A stretch of 64,000 nucleotides of DNA from contig JANOQZ010000021.1 in assembly GCA_031415055.1 (NCBI GenBank), forward strand, positions 124,001-188,000, written 5' to 3'. The stretch comes from JANMOK01 sp031415055 (GTDB lineage: Bacteria; Pseudomonadota; Alphaproteobacteria; Rhodobacterales; Rhodobacteraceae). Positions within the stretch are counted from its first letter, which is position 1; each line of letters begins with the position of its first letter. A program made the position numbers and the translations under genes. Under the pieces are notes generated by a model. The model worked only from the letters and a program-made list of their open reading frames with translations, did no database searches and was not told where the DNA came from. Positions 27,728-33,426 of this stretch are shown piece by piece.

Positions 27728-27742
27728 TGACATCTTCTGTCA
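27728..27742. promoter_or_regulatory. candidate operator dyad TGACA-N5-TGTCA
   Basis: TGACATCTTCTGTCA, extended to GGTGACA/TGTCATC with one mismatch, lies between two divergent genes, 7 bp before the HTH regulator's first ATG. Its position suits autoregulation by the adjacent protein and control of the divergent gene. Confidence 0.5.
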
Positions 27743-27748
27743 TCTAAC

Positions 27749-28369
27749 ATGGGTCTCACGATGCGGGCGTCACGCCTACTTCACATCCTTCTGCTCCTGC
27801 AAAATCGCGGCAAACTCACTGCAGCTACCCTCGCAGCCGAACTCGAAGTCACCCGCCGCACTATATTGCGCGACGTTGACGCGCTCACCGAAGCGGGTCT
27901 GCCTATCATCGTCCACCAAGGCTATCGCGGCGGTATCGAACTTGGCTTTGGCTACCGCACCCGACTGACCGGCTTGAACCCGGACGAAGCGGAAGCCCTC
28001 GGTGTCATGCTCGGCACAACGGACCACAGGCTTGATCCGCTGGGCCTTGGCACCGCATGGCAACGCGCCCGCTCTAAACTGCTCGAATCGCTGCCTGACA
28101 TCGTTCGAGAACACGCGACCCGTGGTGCGAACCTGTTCCAAATCTCAGGCGGAACCGCTAATGTCGACCGACGACTTCCGGCCCTTGCGCAAGCCATTCG
28201 AAATCGTAACATTGTGCGGATTCGAGTGCGAAGCGCTGATACGATAATAATTCACCCAATCCTGCTAGCCGCTGACGACGACCACTGGTGGCTCAAAGAC
28301 AGTCTTTCAAGCAAGTCCATTACACTCGCCGAGTGCGGCGACATCGCAATTTCCGCGCACAAGTTTTGA
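27749..28369 (+). CDS. YafY/DeoR-like HTH transcriptional regulator
   Basis: DNA-binding regulator of 206 aa. The N-terminal HTH_11 domain (about residues 5-60) reads RASRLLHILLLLQNRGKLTAATLAAELEV, with the recognition helix TRRTILRDVDALTEAG. The C-terminal half resembles the ligand-sensing part of WYL-type regulators (HPILLAADDDHWWLKD) but is short and has no clear WYL motif. ATG 27749 or 27761 could be used. It is divergent from a conserved small gene. Confidence 0.78.
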   Translation: MGLTMRASRLLHILLLLQNRGKLTAATLAAELEVTRRTILRDVDALTEAGLPIIVHQGYRGGIELGFGYRTRLTGLNPDEAEALGVMLGTTDHRLDPLGLGTAWQRARSKLLESLPDIVREHATRGANLFQISGGTANVDRRLPALAQAIRNRNIVRIRVRSADTIIIHPILLAADDDHWWLKDSLSSKSITLAECGDIAISAHKF

Positions 28370-28382
28370 GCGCTGTCGAACG

Positions 28383-28614
28383 TCAGCGGCGCATCCAGAA
28401 ACGTGCCAGCGTGACGACAGCGATGATCGCCCACAGTACTTCTATCAGCAGAGCCCCCACGTTTGGTCTGTATGCCAGCGAAACTATCAGCATCGCGGCA
28501 CCAACCAAGTTCAAAAGCTGGAATGGTGGCAGGCTAGCATCCATTTTCTTGTTCGAAACCGCGAAATATCCGGCAACGATCAGGATCGAGCCGATCACAC
28601 CCAGAGCATCGAAC
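28383..28614 (-). pseudogene. CBU_0592-family small membrane protein, 5' end cut by prophage
   Basis: About 75 codons of a two-helix membrane protein: DALGVIGSILIVAGYFAVS, then PPFQLLNLVGAAMLIVSLAY, then a C-terminal helix ending in RFWMRR. This is the pattern of the CBU_0592-type family. The homology begins at FDALG, immediately inside the phage junction at 28614/28615. The first few codons and ribosome site have therefore been displaced to the far side of the prophage. The nearest remaining start is GTG 28598, which would give a 71-aa shortened product, and translation from within phage DNA is possible but unlikely. Confidence 0.7.
28610..28614. repeat. predicted 5-bp target-site duplication, left copy
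   Basis: Mu-like transposition duplicates 5 bp of target. If the phage begins at 28615 with TG, the left copy is CGAAC. The right copy would lie beyond the window, directly after the phage's terminal CA. Confidence 0.4.
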
Positions 28615-28662
28615 TGTAGCGCGCCAAAAATACTGGATTAACGCGCCAAAAATACTGGATTC
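28615..28662 (+). repeat. prophage left end with two transposase-site repeats
   Basis: From a 5'-TG at 28615 come two identical 20-bp units CGCGCCAAAAATACTGGATT at 28620-28639 and 28642-28661, spaced 22 bp (two helical turns). Mu and relatives start with 5'-TG followed by tandem MuA-binding sites, so these fit L1 and L2. They stand exactly between a truncated host gene and the phage genes. Confidence 0.75.
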
Positions 28663-28719
28663 AAAATCTACACAACTCTAGGTAGATATGTTACAGAGTT
28701 TTGTACAGATTTCGACATT

Positions 28720-29541
28720 TCAGGGCGTTTTGGAGGTGCTTATCAGCAACTCTTTGCGGGTTGGGGAGCGGTCGCTTTGGGTGCCGATTGTGTAGCTCGT
28801 GGTCACCTCTTCAATGGCGAATCCTGAGAAGATTTCACGTACCTCAGGCACATCATTTATCGACATCAGGAACCGTCCTTTGATCGCCGCCAGCTGGTCC
28901 GCCATGCGGGCAAAATCGGTTCGCTCGAACATGGCTTTGCCATAGTCATTCTCGCATCCAAAGTAGGGCGGGTCGAGATAGAAAAGCGTGCCTGGTCCAT
29001 CGTAGCGGGTGATGAAGGCAGACCAGTCCAAGCACTCGATAACGACCCCGGCAAGGCGGGCGTGGAGGTCCTCTAGCATCGGTTCCAGCGTCGTCAGGTT
29101 GAAGCGGCCAGGACGATCCTTGGACACTCCGAAATTCCGACCTGAAACCTTTCCGCCGAAGGCCGTTCTTTGCAGGTAAAGGAAGCGGGCAGCGCATTCC
29201 AGATCGGTCAGGGTTTCGGGGTTGGTTTCGACCAGACGCTCAAACTCGGAACGCGTGGTTAGCTGGAATCGCAGGGTCTCAATGAACTGCGGATAGTGGC
29301 GTTGTAGGATGCGAAACAGGTTCGCAATGTCGCGCCCCAGATCGTTGATCACTTCGGCGCGTGGCCGCATTTGGCGGCGCAGGAAGATGCCTCCCATGCC
29401 GACGAATGCCTCGGCATAGGTTTGATGCGGCGTGGCGTCGAGGATCGCGCAAACGCGCTTGGCAAGGTTGCGCTTACCACCCAGCCACGGGGCTACTGGA
29501 AGGGTGGGTTCAACAGGGCTTAAAGGTGGATTGAAGGACAT
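28720..29541 (-). CDS. phage DNA adenine N6-methyltransferase, Dam/D12 class
   Basis: D12-class adenine methylase of 273 aa. The SAM-binding motif PWLGGKRNLAKRV (near residue 18), AEAFVGMGGIFLRR, INDLGRDIANLFRIL and the catalytic DPPYF (near 193) appear in the usual order. It is encoded leftward between the phage end and the repressor, a place where Mu-like phages carry optional genes. It has no cognate restriction enzyme nearby, so a self-protection or regulatory role is likely. The recognition site is unknown; GATC is the common one for this class. Confidence 0.88.
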   Translation of the reverse strand: MSFNPPLSPVEPTLPVAPWLGGKRNLAKRVCAILDATPHQTYAEAFVGMGGIFLRRQMRPRAEVINDLGRDIANLFRILQRHYPQFIETLRFQLTTRSEFERLVETNPETLTDLECAARFLYLQRTAFGGKVSGRNFGVSKDRPGRFNLTTLEPMLEDLHARLAGVVIECLDWSAFITRYDGPGTLFYLDPPYFGCENDYGKAMFERTDFARMADQLAAIKGRFLMSINDVPEVREIFSGFAIEEVTTSYTIGTQSDRSPTRKELLISTSKTP

Positions 29542-29628
29542 GTCTTGCTTTCACGAAAGTGAGAACGAAACGAAAACACTTGCCCCTATTGCGACGGGAT
29601 AGTCAAGCGCAATGGTCCGGCGTTGGGC

Positions 29629-29640
29629 GGTCGGCCGACC
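29629..29640. promoter_or_regulatory. 12-bp perfect palindrome upstream of the Sel1 gene
   Basis: GGTCGGCCGACC lies in the divergent region between dam and the Sel1-repeat gene, 1 bp upstream of a promoter-like -35 element (TTTACC 29642-29647, spacer 16, TATAAC 29664-29669). It could be an operator for one or both genes. Confidence 0.35.
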
Positions 29641-29702
29641 CTTTACCGAAAACCAAAGTGCTGTATAACCAGAGACTACCAGCCAGAGGGTGGAATTCGG
29701 CC

Positions 29703-30329
29703 TTGAAAACGAAATTCATTCCAGTTGTTATTACGTGTCTGGCGATTGCGACTGGGATCGCCAGCAGTACATCTGCATGGTCGCAGACCTCCGAAGAGGC
29801 GCTCAAGGCCTTTGAAAATCGCGACTATGTGACCGCACTTGCAGGTTTCCGATTGAATGCCGACCTTGGAGATCCAGATGCTCAAAGCTTCTTGGGCATG
29901 ATGTATGCACTTGGGTGGGGCGTCCCTCAGGACAAAACCGAAGCCGTTCGCTGGTATCGGCTCGCGGCGGATCAAGGTAATCCGATTGCCCAACGCGAAC
30001 TCGAGAAAATGCCCGCTTTCCAAAACGAGCTCGGCACAAACTATGCCGACGGAATCGGCGTTCCGCAGGATGACGCCAAGGCAATCCACTGGTATACGCT
30101 TGCAGCCGAGCAAGGCTTTGCCGATGCGCAATTCAACCTTGGTTTCATGTACATGGAAGGCAGGGGCGTCCTCCAAGATTTTGCTATAGCGCATATGTGG
30201 AGTAATTTGGCGTCCGCTCAAGGCCACGCTGGTGGCAAGCAGAACCGCGATCTACTGGCAGCAAGCATGTCCGCTGATCAAATCGCTGAGGCTCAGCGCT
30301 TGGCGCGAGATTGGACGCCAGTCGATTGA
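29703..30329 (+). CDS. exported Sel1-repeat protein (phage cargo)
   Basis: Protein of about 208 aa with a signal peptide (KTKFIPVVITCLAIATGI then SAWSQ) and Sel1-like repeats: DPDAQSFLGMMYALGWGVPQD, GTNYADGIGVPQDD and ADAQFNLGFMYMEGRGVLQD, each followed by an A..WY..AA.QG helix. The start is taken as TTG 29703 because it places the signal peptide at the N-terminus and has a GAGGGTGG site 9-12 bp upstream. The frame continues to an ATG at 29559, but that extension overlaps the promoter. Not a phage structural or replication gene, so probably a lysogen-expressed moron. Confidence 0.75.
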   Translation: MKTKFIPVVITCLAIATGIASSTSAWSQTSEEALKAFENRDYVTALAGFRLNADLGDPDAQSFLGMMYALGWGVPQDKTEAVRWYRLAADQGNPIAQRELEKMPAFQNELGTNYADGIGVPQDDAKAIHWYTLAAEQGFADAQFNLGFMYMEGRGVLQDFAIAHMWSNLASAQGHAGGKQNRDLLAASMSADQIAEAQRLARDWTPVD

Positions 30330-30358
30330 GGTGACGACAACGGCAGAATGTCGCACTT

Positions 30359-31108
30359 CTAAACCGAAAACAGCACGCATCTTACCCTTCCGGCCACGTT
30401 CAATTCTGCGAGTTCTGGACCTGCAAGTGTTTCTGATTTGGACAATGGATTGTCTGACAGGACCATTATGCGAGCTGGTCGGCCGTCGGGCCCCTTGTCC
30501 AGCGGAATCAGGCGTTTTATGAATATGTCACCGTGTCGGGTGAAGGCGTAGATGCCTTCCTGCTCAACCATTTTCTCTGCAGCGTGGACCAATACAAGCG
30601 AGCCGTCTGGTATCGTCGGTGCCATGCTATCACCTTTCACGCGGACCAGAGCCGAAAGGTCCGCAGATACTGAATGTTTCCAAAGCCAAGAGCGCGAAAA
30701 CGCGAGCTGTTCCGTCTGACCGCCTTCGACCGGAGCGAGGCCTGAACCGGCCGACAGACTAAGATCGTAGCGTCGGATCAGTGAATACTCCTCACCGTCC
30801 GACGAGAAGTCCCCATGCTGCGGCATTGAATAGTCAGGAATCGAAATCGTCGGGCCGGTACCCGCGCCAAAGCCAACTGGCGCAGAAAAAACCATCGGCT
30901 CCCGCCCGTCAAGAATCCACGCCGGATTTACTTGGAATCGCTCAGTTAACCTTTGGAGAAATTTCCGCGAGGGCTGCGTCAGCCCGGCTTCGATTTGGGA
31001 AACCATGCCAGAACTGTAACCTAAATAAGCAGCCAACTCCCTTTGGCTCCGCCCCGTCGTGGCGCGGAAGGACGCTAAGCGCAGAGCAGAATTTGTCTCA
31101 TCAGTCAT
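30359..31108 (-). CDS. phage repressor, HTH plus S24 LexA-like peptidase
   Basis: Lysogeny repressor of 249 aa. The N-terminal XRE-type HTH (about residues 12-65) has RSQRELAAYLGYSSGMVSQIEAG. The C-terminal S24 peptidase domain has the catalytic Ser in VKGDSMAPTI (near 175) and Lys in GDIFIKRL (near 210), so it can self-cleave after DNA damage. ATG 31108 is chosen because the frame open to 31510 upstream covers the early promoter and Ner-like gene. Divergent from the early operon and probably autoregulated through CGCTWAGCG sites, one of which is inside its own 5' coding end. Confidence 0.87.
   Translation of the reverse strand: MTDETNSALRLASFRATTGRSQRELAAYLGYSSGMVSQIEAGLTQPSRKFLQRLTERFQVNPAWILDGREPMVFSAPVGFGAGTGPTISIPDYSMPQHGDFSSDGEEYSLIRRYDLSLSAGSGLAPVEGGQTEQLAFSRSWLWKHSVSADLSALVRVKGDSMAPTIPDGSLVLVHAAEKMVEQEGIYAFTRHGDIFIKRLIPLDKGPDGRPARIMVLSDNPLSKSETLAGPELAELNVAGRVRCVLFSV
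31073..31081. promoter_or_regulatory. candidate repressor operator, gene-internal copy
   Basis: CGCTAAGCG, the reverse complement of the 31149-31157 site, lies in the first codons of the repressor gene. Two copies 76 bp apart flanking the divergent start region suit cooperative binding. Confidence 0.4.
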
Positions 31109-31118
31109 AACATGGGCC

Positions 31119-31147
31119 TTGACATGTCCGATCATATTACTCAATAT
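31119..31147 (+). promoter_or_regulatory. early phage promoter
   Basis: A perfect -35 TTGACA (31119-31124), a 17-bp spacer and a weaker -10 CAATAT (31142-31147) point towards the Ner-like gene and early operon. The adjacent operator-like dyad directly downstream would let the repressor block it. Confidence 0.55.
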
Positions 31148-31148
31148 A

Positions 31149-31157
31149 CGCTTAGCG
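31149..31157. promoter_or_regulatory. candidate repressor operator at the early promoter
   Basis: Near-palindrome CGCTTAGCG within TACGCTTAGCGCTA, immediately after the -10 element. It is flanked by two direct repeats TATTACTC (31135-31142 and 31159-31166), which may be further half-sites for the repressor or Ner-like protein. Confidence 0.5.
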
Positions 31158-31195
31158 CTATTACTCGGCGCAATTGTGGCGCATATGGAAAGCCT

Positions 31196-31462
31196 ATGAC
31201 AGAGATTCGGACAACACTCCAGCCCGGCCCCGTTTTCTACTCGGTGTTCACGGGTATTTTGCGTGCATATGGGCTCACGCTGCAGGATTGGAGTAAAGCG
31301 CGTGGCATCAAACCTGCCAATGTACGGGCCGCAGCACACGGCTCCTGGAATGGGCCTGGTGCGAAAGCACTTCGCGCCTCGATGGTCACCTATGTGGGTG
31401 AGGACGCTTTTCGACAACTCTATGCCGAGCACATTGACCGTGAATTCAAGGGAGCGGCGTGA
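31196..31462 (+). CDS. Ner-like small DNA-binding regulator
   Basis: First early gene, 88 aa. The central part LRAYGLTLQDWSKARGIKPANVRAAAHG (about residues 20-47) has the length and spacing of a helix-turn-helix, and the gene position opposite the repressor is that of Mu ner. ATG 31196 is used; the frame is open to 31112 across the promoter. It is coupled by ATGA to the next gene. Homology to Ner itself is not certain from the sequence. Confidence 0.6.
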   Translation: MTEIRTTLQPGPVFYSVFTGILRAYGLTLQDWSKARGIKPANVRAAAHGSWNGPGAKALRASMVTYVGEDAFRQLYAEHIDREFKGAA

Positions 31463-31998
31463 TGAACGCTTCACTCGCAGCCCTTCTGCTCTCCACCTTT
31501 TGCGGTGCAACCGAACCCGCGCCGCAGGTGATCTTTGTTGATCGCCTGCCCAATGGCGCGAACGCCCATAATGACGGCCGCGATGCGATCATCATGGTCC
31601 GCGACGAGCGCGAGATCGGGGCAATCTTTGCCCAAGAGCTGCAGGAAGTGCTGGCGCATCGTGGTTTCGATCCGGTTGAACGGGTCGAATTCAACAACGA
31701 CGACGACCGGCGCGCCTATGCGCAGTTGTTCAGCCACGCCGTCGAAGTGGCTGCAGCGGAGGCGCTCTATGGCCGCAACCCTAATCGGTATCGCTCCAAC
31801 GAGGCCGAGGACATGCGGGAATCGTATTCCTACCTGTCGGGCTTTAGCGAAAGCAAGATTTTCAACGAAATGCTGATGCTGCAGCCCGCCGCGCGGCGCT
31901 GGGTTGCCGATCACCGATCCGAACTCGCCTGCTTTGTCGTCCTCGAGGCTTTCGATAGGGCGCAGAGACTGACTGAACCACGCTTTTACCAACCCTGA
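31462..31998 (+). CDS. early phage protein with QExxE motif, paralogue of the 39055 gene
   Basis: Protein of 178 aa, no recognised family. The N-terminus (LAALLLSTFCGATEP) is weakly hydrophobic. From residue 24 on it parallels the 142-aa product at 39055-39483: IFVD.L..GANA.N, then IGAI.AQE..EV...R, then H.VEV.AA...Y, then a tail of YS/YT..SG.S.....EML...A.RWV. The paired QExxE and H.VEV blocks recall the spacing of zincin HExxH...E motifs with the histidines replaced, so an inactive metallopeptidase-like fold is possible. Only the paralogy is directly visible. Confidence 0.55.
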   Translation: MNASLAALLLSTFCGATEPAPQVIFVDRLPNGANAHNDGRDAIIMVRDEREIGAIFAQELQEVLAHRGFDPVERVEFNNDDDRRAYAQLFSHAVEVAAAEALYGRNPNRYRSNEAEDMRESYSYLSGFSESKIFNEMLMLQPAARRWVADHRSELACFVVLEAFDRAQRLTEPRFYQP

Positions 31999-32009
31999 AA
32001 GGACTGAAT

Positions 32010-32291
32010 ATGTCTCGCAATCAACGACTGTCAAAATCCGCCTTGCTCAATGAAATTTCCGCTCGTAGCGGCTACAAACGCGCAGATGTCGACCGCATCT
32101 TCAGCCATGTGCCCGGTGCCATCGCTGATGCCGTCGCCAACGGCTACAGCGTGAGCCTGAATGGCTTTGGCACCTTCAAAATCCGCGACCGTGCGGCGCA
32201 CATTGGCCGCAATCCCAAGACCGGCGAAAGCATAAATATCCCGGCCAAGTCGGCCATCGCCTTCAAGGCATCTTCAAGCCGTAAAGCCTGA
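32010..32291 (+). CDS. HU-family DNA-binding protein
   Basis: Histone-like protein of 93 aa: helical N-terminus LSKSALLNEISARSGYKRADVDRIF, then the beta-arm region VSLNGFGTFKIRDRAAHIGRNPKTGESINIPA with the proline-tipped DNA-bending arm, then a short basic tail. Mu transposition needs host HU, and related transposable phages carry their own copy here. It starts 11 bp after the preceding gene. Confidence 0.92.
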   Translation: MSRNQRLSKSALLNEISARSGYKRADVDRIFSHVPGAIADAVANGYSVSLNGFGTFKIRDRAAHIGRNPKTGESINIPAKSAIAFKASSSRKA

Positions 32292-32306
32292 ACCACGCCG
32301 TGTTAA

Positions 32307-32328
32307 CCGGGGCCGATACCGGCCCCGG
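32307..32328 (+). terminator. strong GC hairpin after the HU gene
   Basis: Perfect 9-bp stem CCGGGGCCG / CGGCCCCGG with a 4-nt loop, 15 bp past the HU stop, followed by a C-run and CTCTTAAT rather than a T-run. It may attenuate or process the early transcript. Confidence 0.45.
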
Positions 32329-32357
32329 CCCCCCCCTCTTAATCAGGTCACTGCATC

Positions 32358-32768
32358 ATGTTCCTCCACAGATTCCGCAGATACCTCGCACTGGCCATCT
32401 GCCCGGACCTGGCTCCCAGAGTCCCCGGCGCACTGGAACGACTCGTCCAGTGGCCATCGGACTATCGGCCCGATTGGTGGGGTGACGATGATGTCAGAGA
32501 GTTCATCCTTTGGGCGCGGGGCAAAATGAGCCGGGCCGCGTGCTATCGAATGATGCACAAAATGGGTGATGACCATCGCTACCCAAGCAAGAGTGCACTC
32601 TACCGGTTCTGGGAACTCGAAGGTCCAATAGAGGAGCGGCCAAGGCCTTTCGATGCACCGGTCGCCGTGCCAGTCACACTGCCGATGCGCGATTTGTCCC
32701 GCGAAATTTACCCACCCGCTCCCTATCCCTATGGCGCGGCGCAGCCGACCACGGGCCGGGTGTCGTGA
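32358..32768 (+). CDS. hypothetical early phage protein
   Basis: Protein of 136 aa, not recognised. It has a tryptophan-rich middle (LVQWPSDYRPDWWGDDDVREFILWARGK, residues about 28-55), then a possible HTH-like helix pair (MSRAACYRMMHKMG...SKSALYRFWELEG) and a proline-rich C-terminus. The stop overlaps the start of the next small gene (TGATG), so it belongs to the early operon. Confidence 0.6.
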   Translation: MFLHRFRRYLALAICPDLAPRVPGALERLVQWPSDYRPDWWGDDDVREFILWARGKMSRAACYRMMHKMGDDHRYPSKSALYRFWELEGPIEERPRPFDAPVAVPVTLPMRDLSREIYPPAPYPYGAAQPTTGRVS

Positions 32769-32890
32769 TGATCAGGTTCTTCACACGCACCGCCGCCTAC
32801 CTGAACGACAGCCTGCTTGGCGATCTGATCGGCGTGATCTGCCTCTTCGTCATTGTCTATTTCATTTTTTGTGTCGGAGGCCTTCTCTGA
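32768..32890 (+). CDS. 40-aa single-pass membrane protein
   Basis: Small ORF coupled by TGATG on both sides. The product has an N-terminal basic stretch (MIRFFTRTAAYLNDS) and one hydrophobic helix (LIGVICLFVIVYFIFCVGG, residues about 20-38). It is too small for family assignment. Tight coupling on both ends and a clean transmembrane helix support it as real. Role unknown; superinfection exclusion or lysis control are guesses. Confidence 0.55.
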   Translation: MIRFFTRTAAYLNDSLLGDLIGVICLFVIVYFIFCVGGLL

Positions 32891-33426
32891 TGGGACATGA
32901 TCCGCTGATTTATTGGAAAAACGTGCAAGCCTTGGTAACCCGGGCACACGAACAGAGTGATGTGATGCGCAATTCGCTGCGCCCGGATGATCGCAACGAA
33001 GCCGCTCGGTCCTATGCGACCGCCGTTGACCAGCTGGTGGCGCAGCTCGGCATCCTCGGCAATCGCGGCGTGCTTGATGCCGTGGCCGAGTTTCTGGAGC
33101 GCAGCTATCCGCGCGTCGCGGAAACGCCGCCAGAAGCGGTGCACAATGGCTATCGAATTTCGCGCCTGCCGCTTGGTTATGTGGTCAGGAACGCCAACAA
33201 TCAGGCGGTCAGTCCTGTGTTTCGCAGTGCCGATGCAGCCTTACGCCATGCCGATGCCCTGCTGGCCCGCAACGGTGCCGGTCAGCGCATCTGCCGCAGC
33301 TGCGGCAAGACGTTCCAGTCAGTGGCCCCCGATGCCACCGCCTGTCAGCCCTGCAGCTCGGCGGATTATGTCGCGTCGAGGATCGGCAAGCGGCTTGGAT
33401 CGCATGATCGGCAGCTGACGGCATGA
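32890..33426 (+). CDS. early phage protein with C-terminal zinc-ribbon-like motif
   Basis: Protein of 178 aa. The N-terminal two thirds are helical and unrecognised. The C-terminus has CRSCGKTF...ACQPCSSA (about residues 137-160), a four-cysteine zinc-ribbon pattern. ATG 32890 overlaps the previous stop by one base. It is directly upstream of the transposase gene and overlaps it by 4 bp (ATGA), suggesting a role in transposition or its control. Confidence 0.6.
   Translation: MGHDPLIYWKNVQALVTRAHEQSDVMRNSLRPDDRNEAARSYATAVDQLVAQLGILGNRGVLDAVAEFLERSYPRVAETPPEAVHNGYRISRLPLGYVVRNANNQAVSPVFRSADAALRHADALLARNGAGQRICRSCGKTFQSVAPDATACQPCSSADYVASRIGKRLGSHDRQLTA

Noticed and set aside
29559..29702. N-terminal extension of the Sel1 protein from ATG 29559
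   Set aside because: It would place the signal peptide in the middle of the protein and covers the promoter-like elements at 29642-29669.
31109..31510. 134-codon N-terminal extension of the phage repressor
   Set aside because: It would cover the early promoter and the Ner-like gene; the HTH begins only after ATG 31108.
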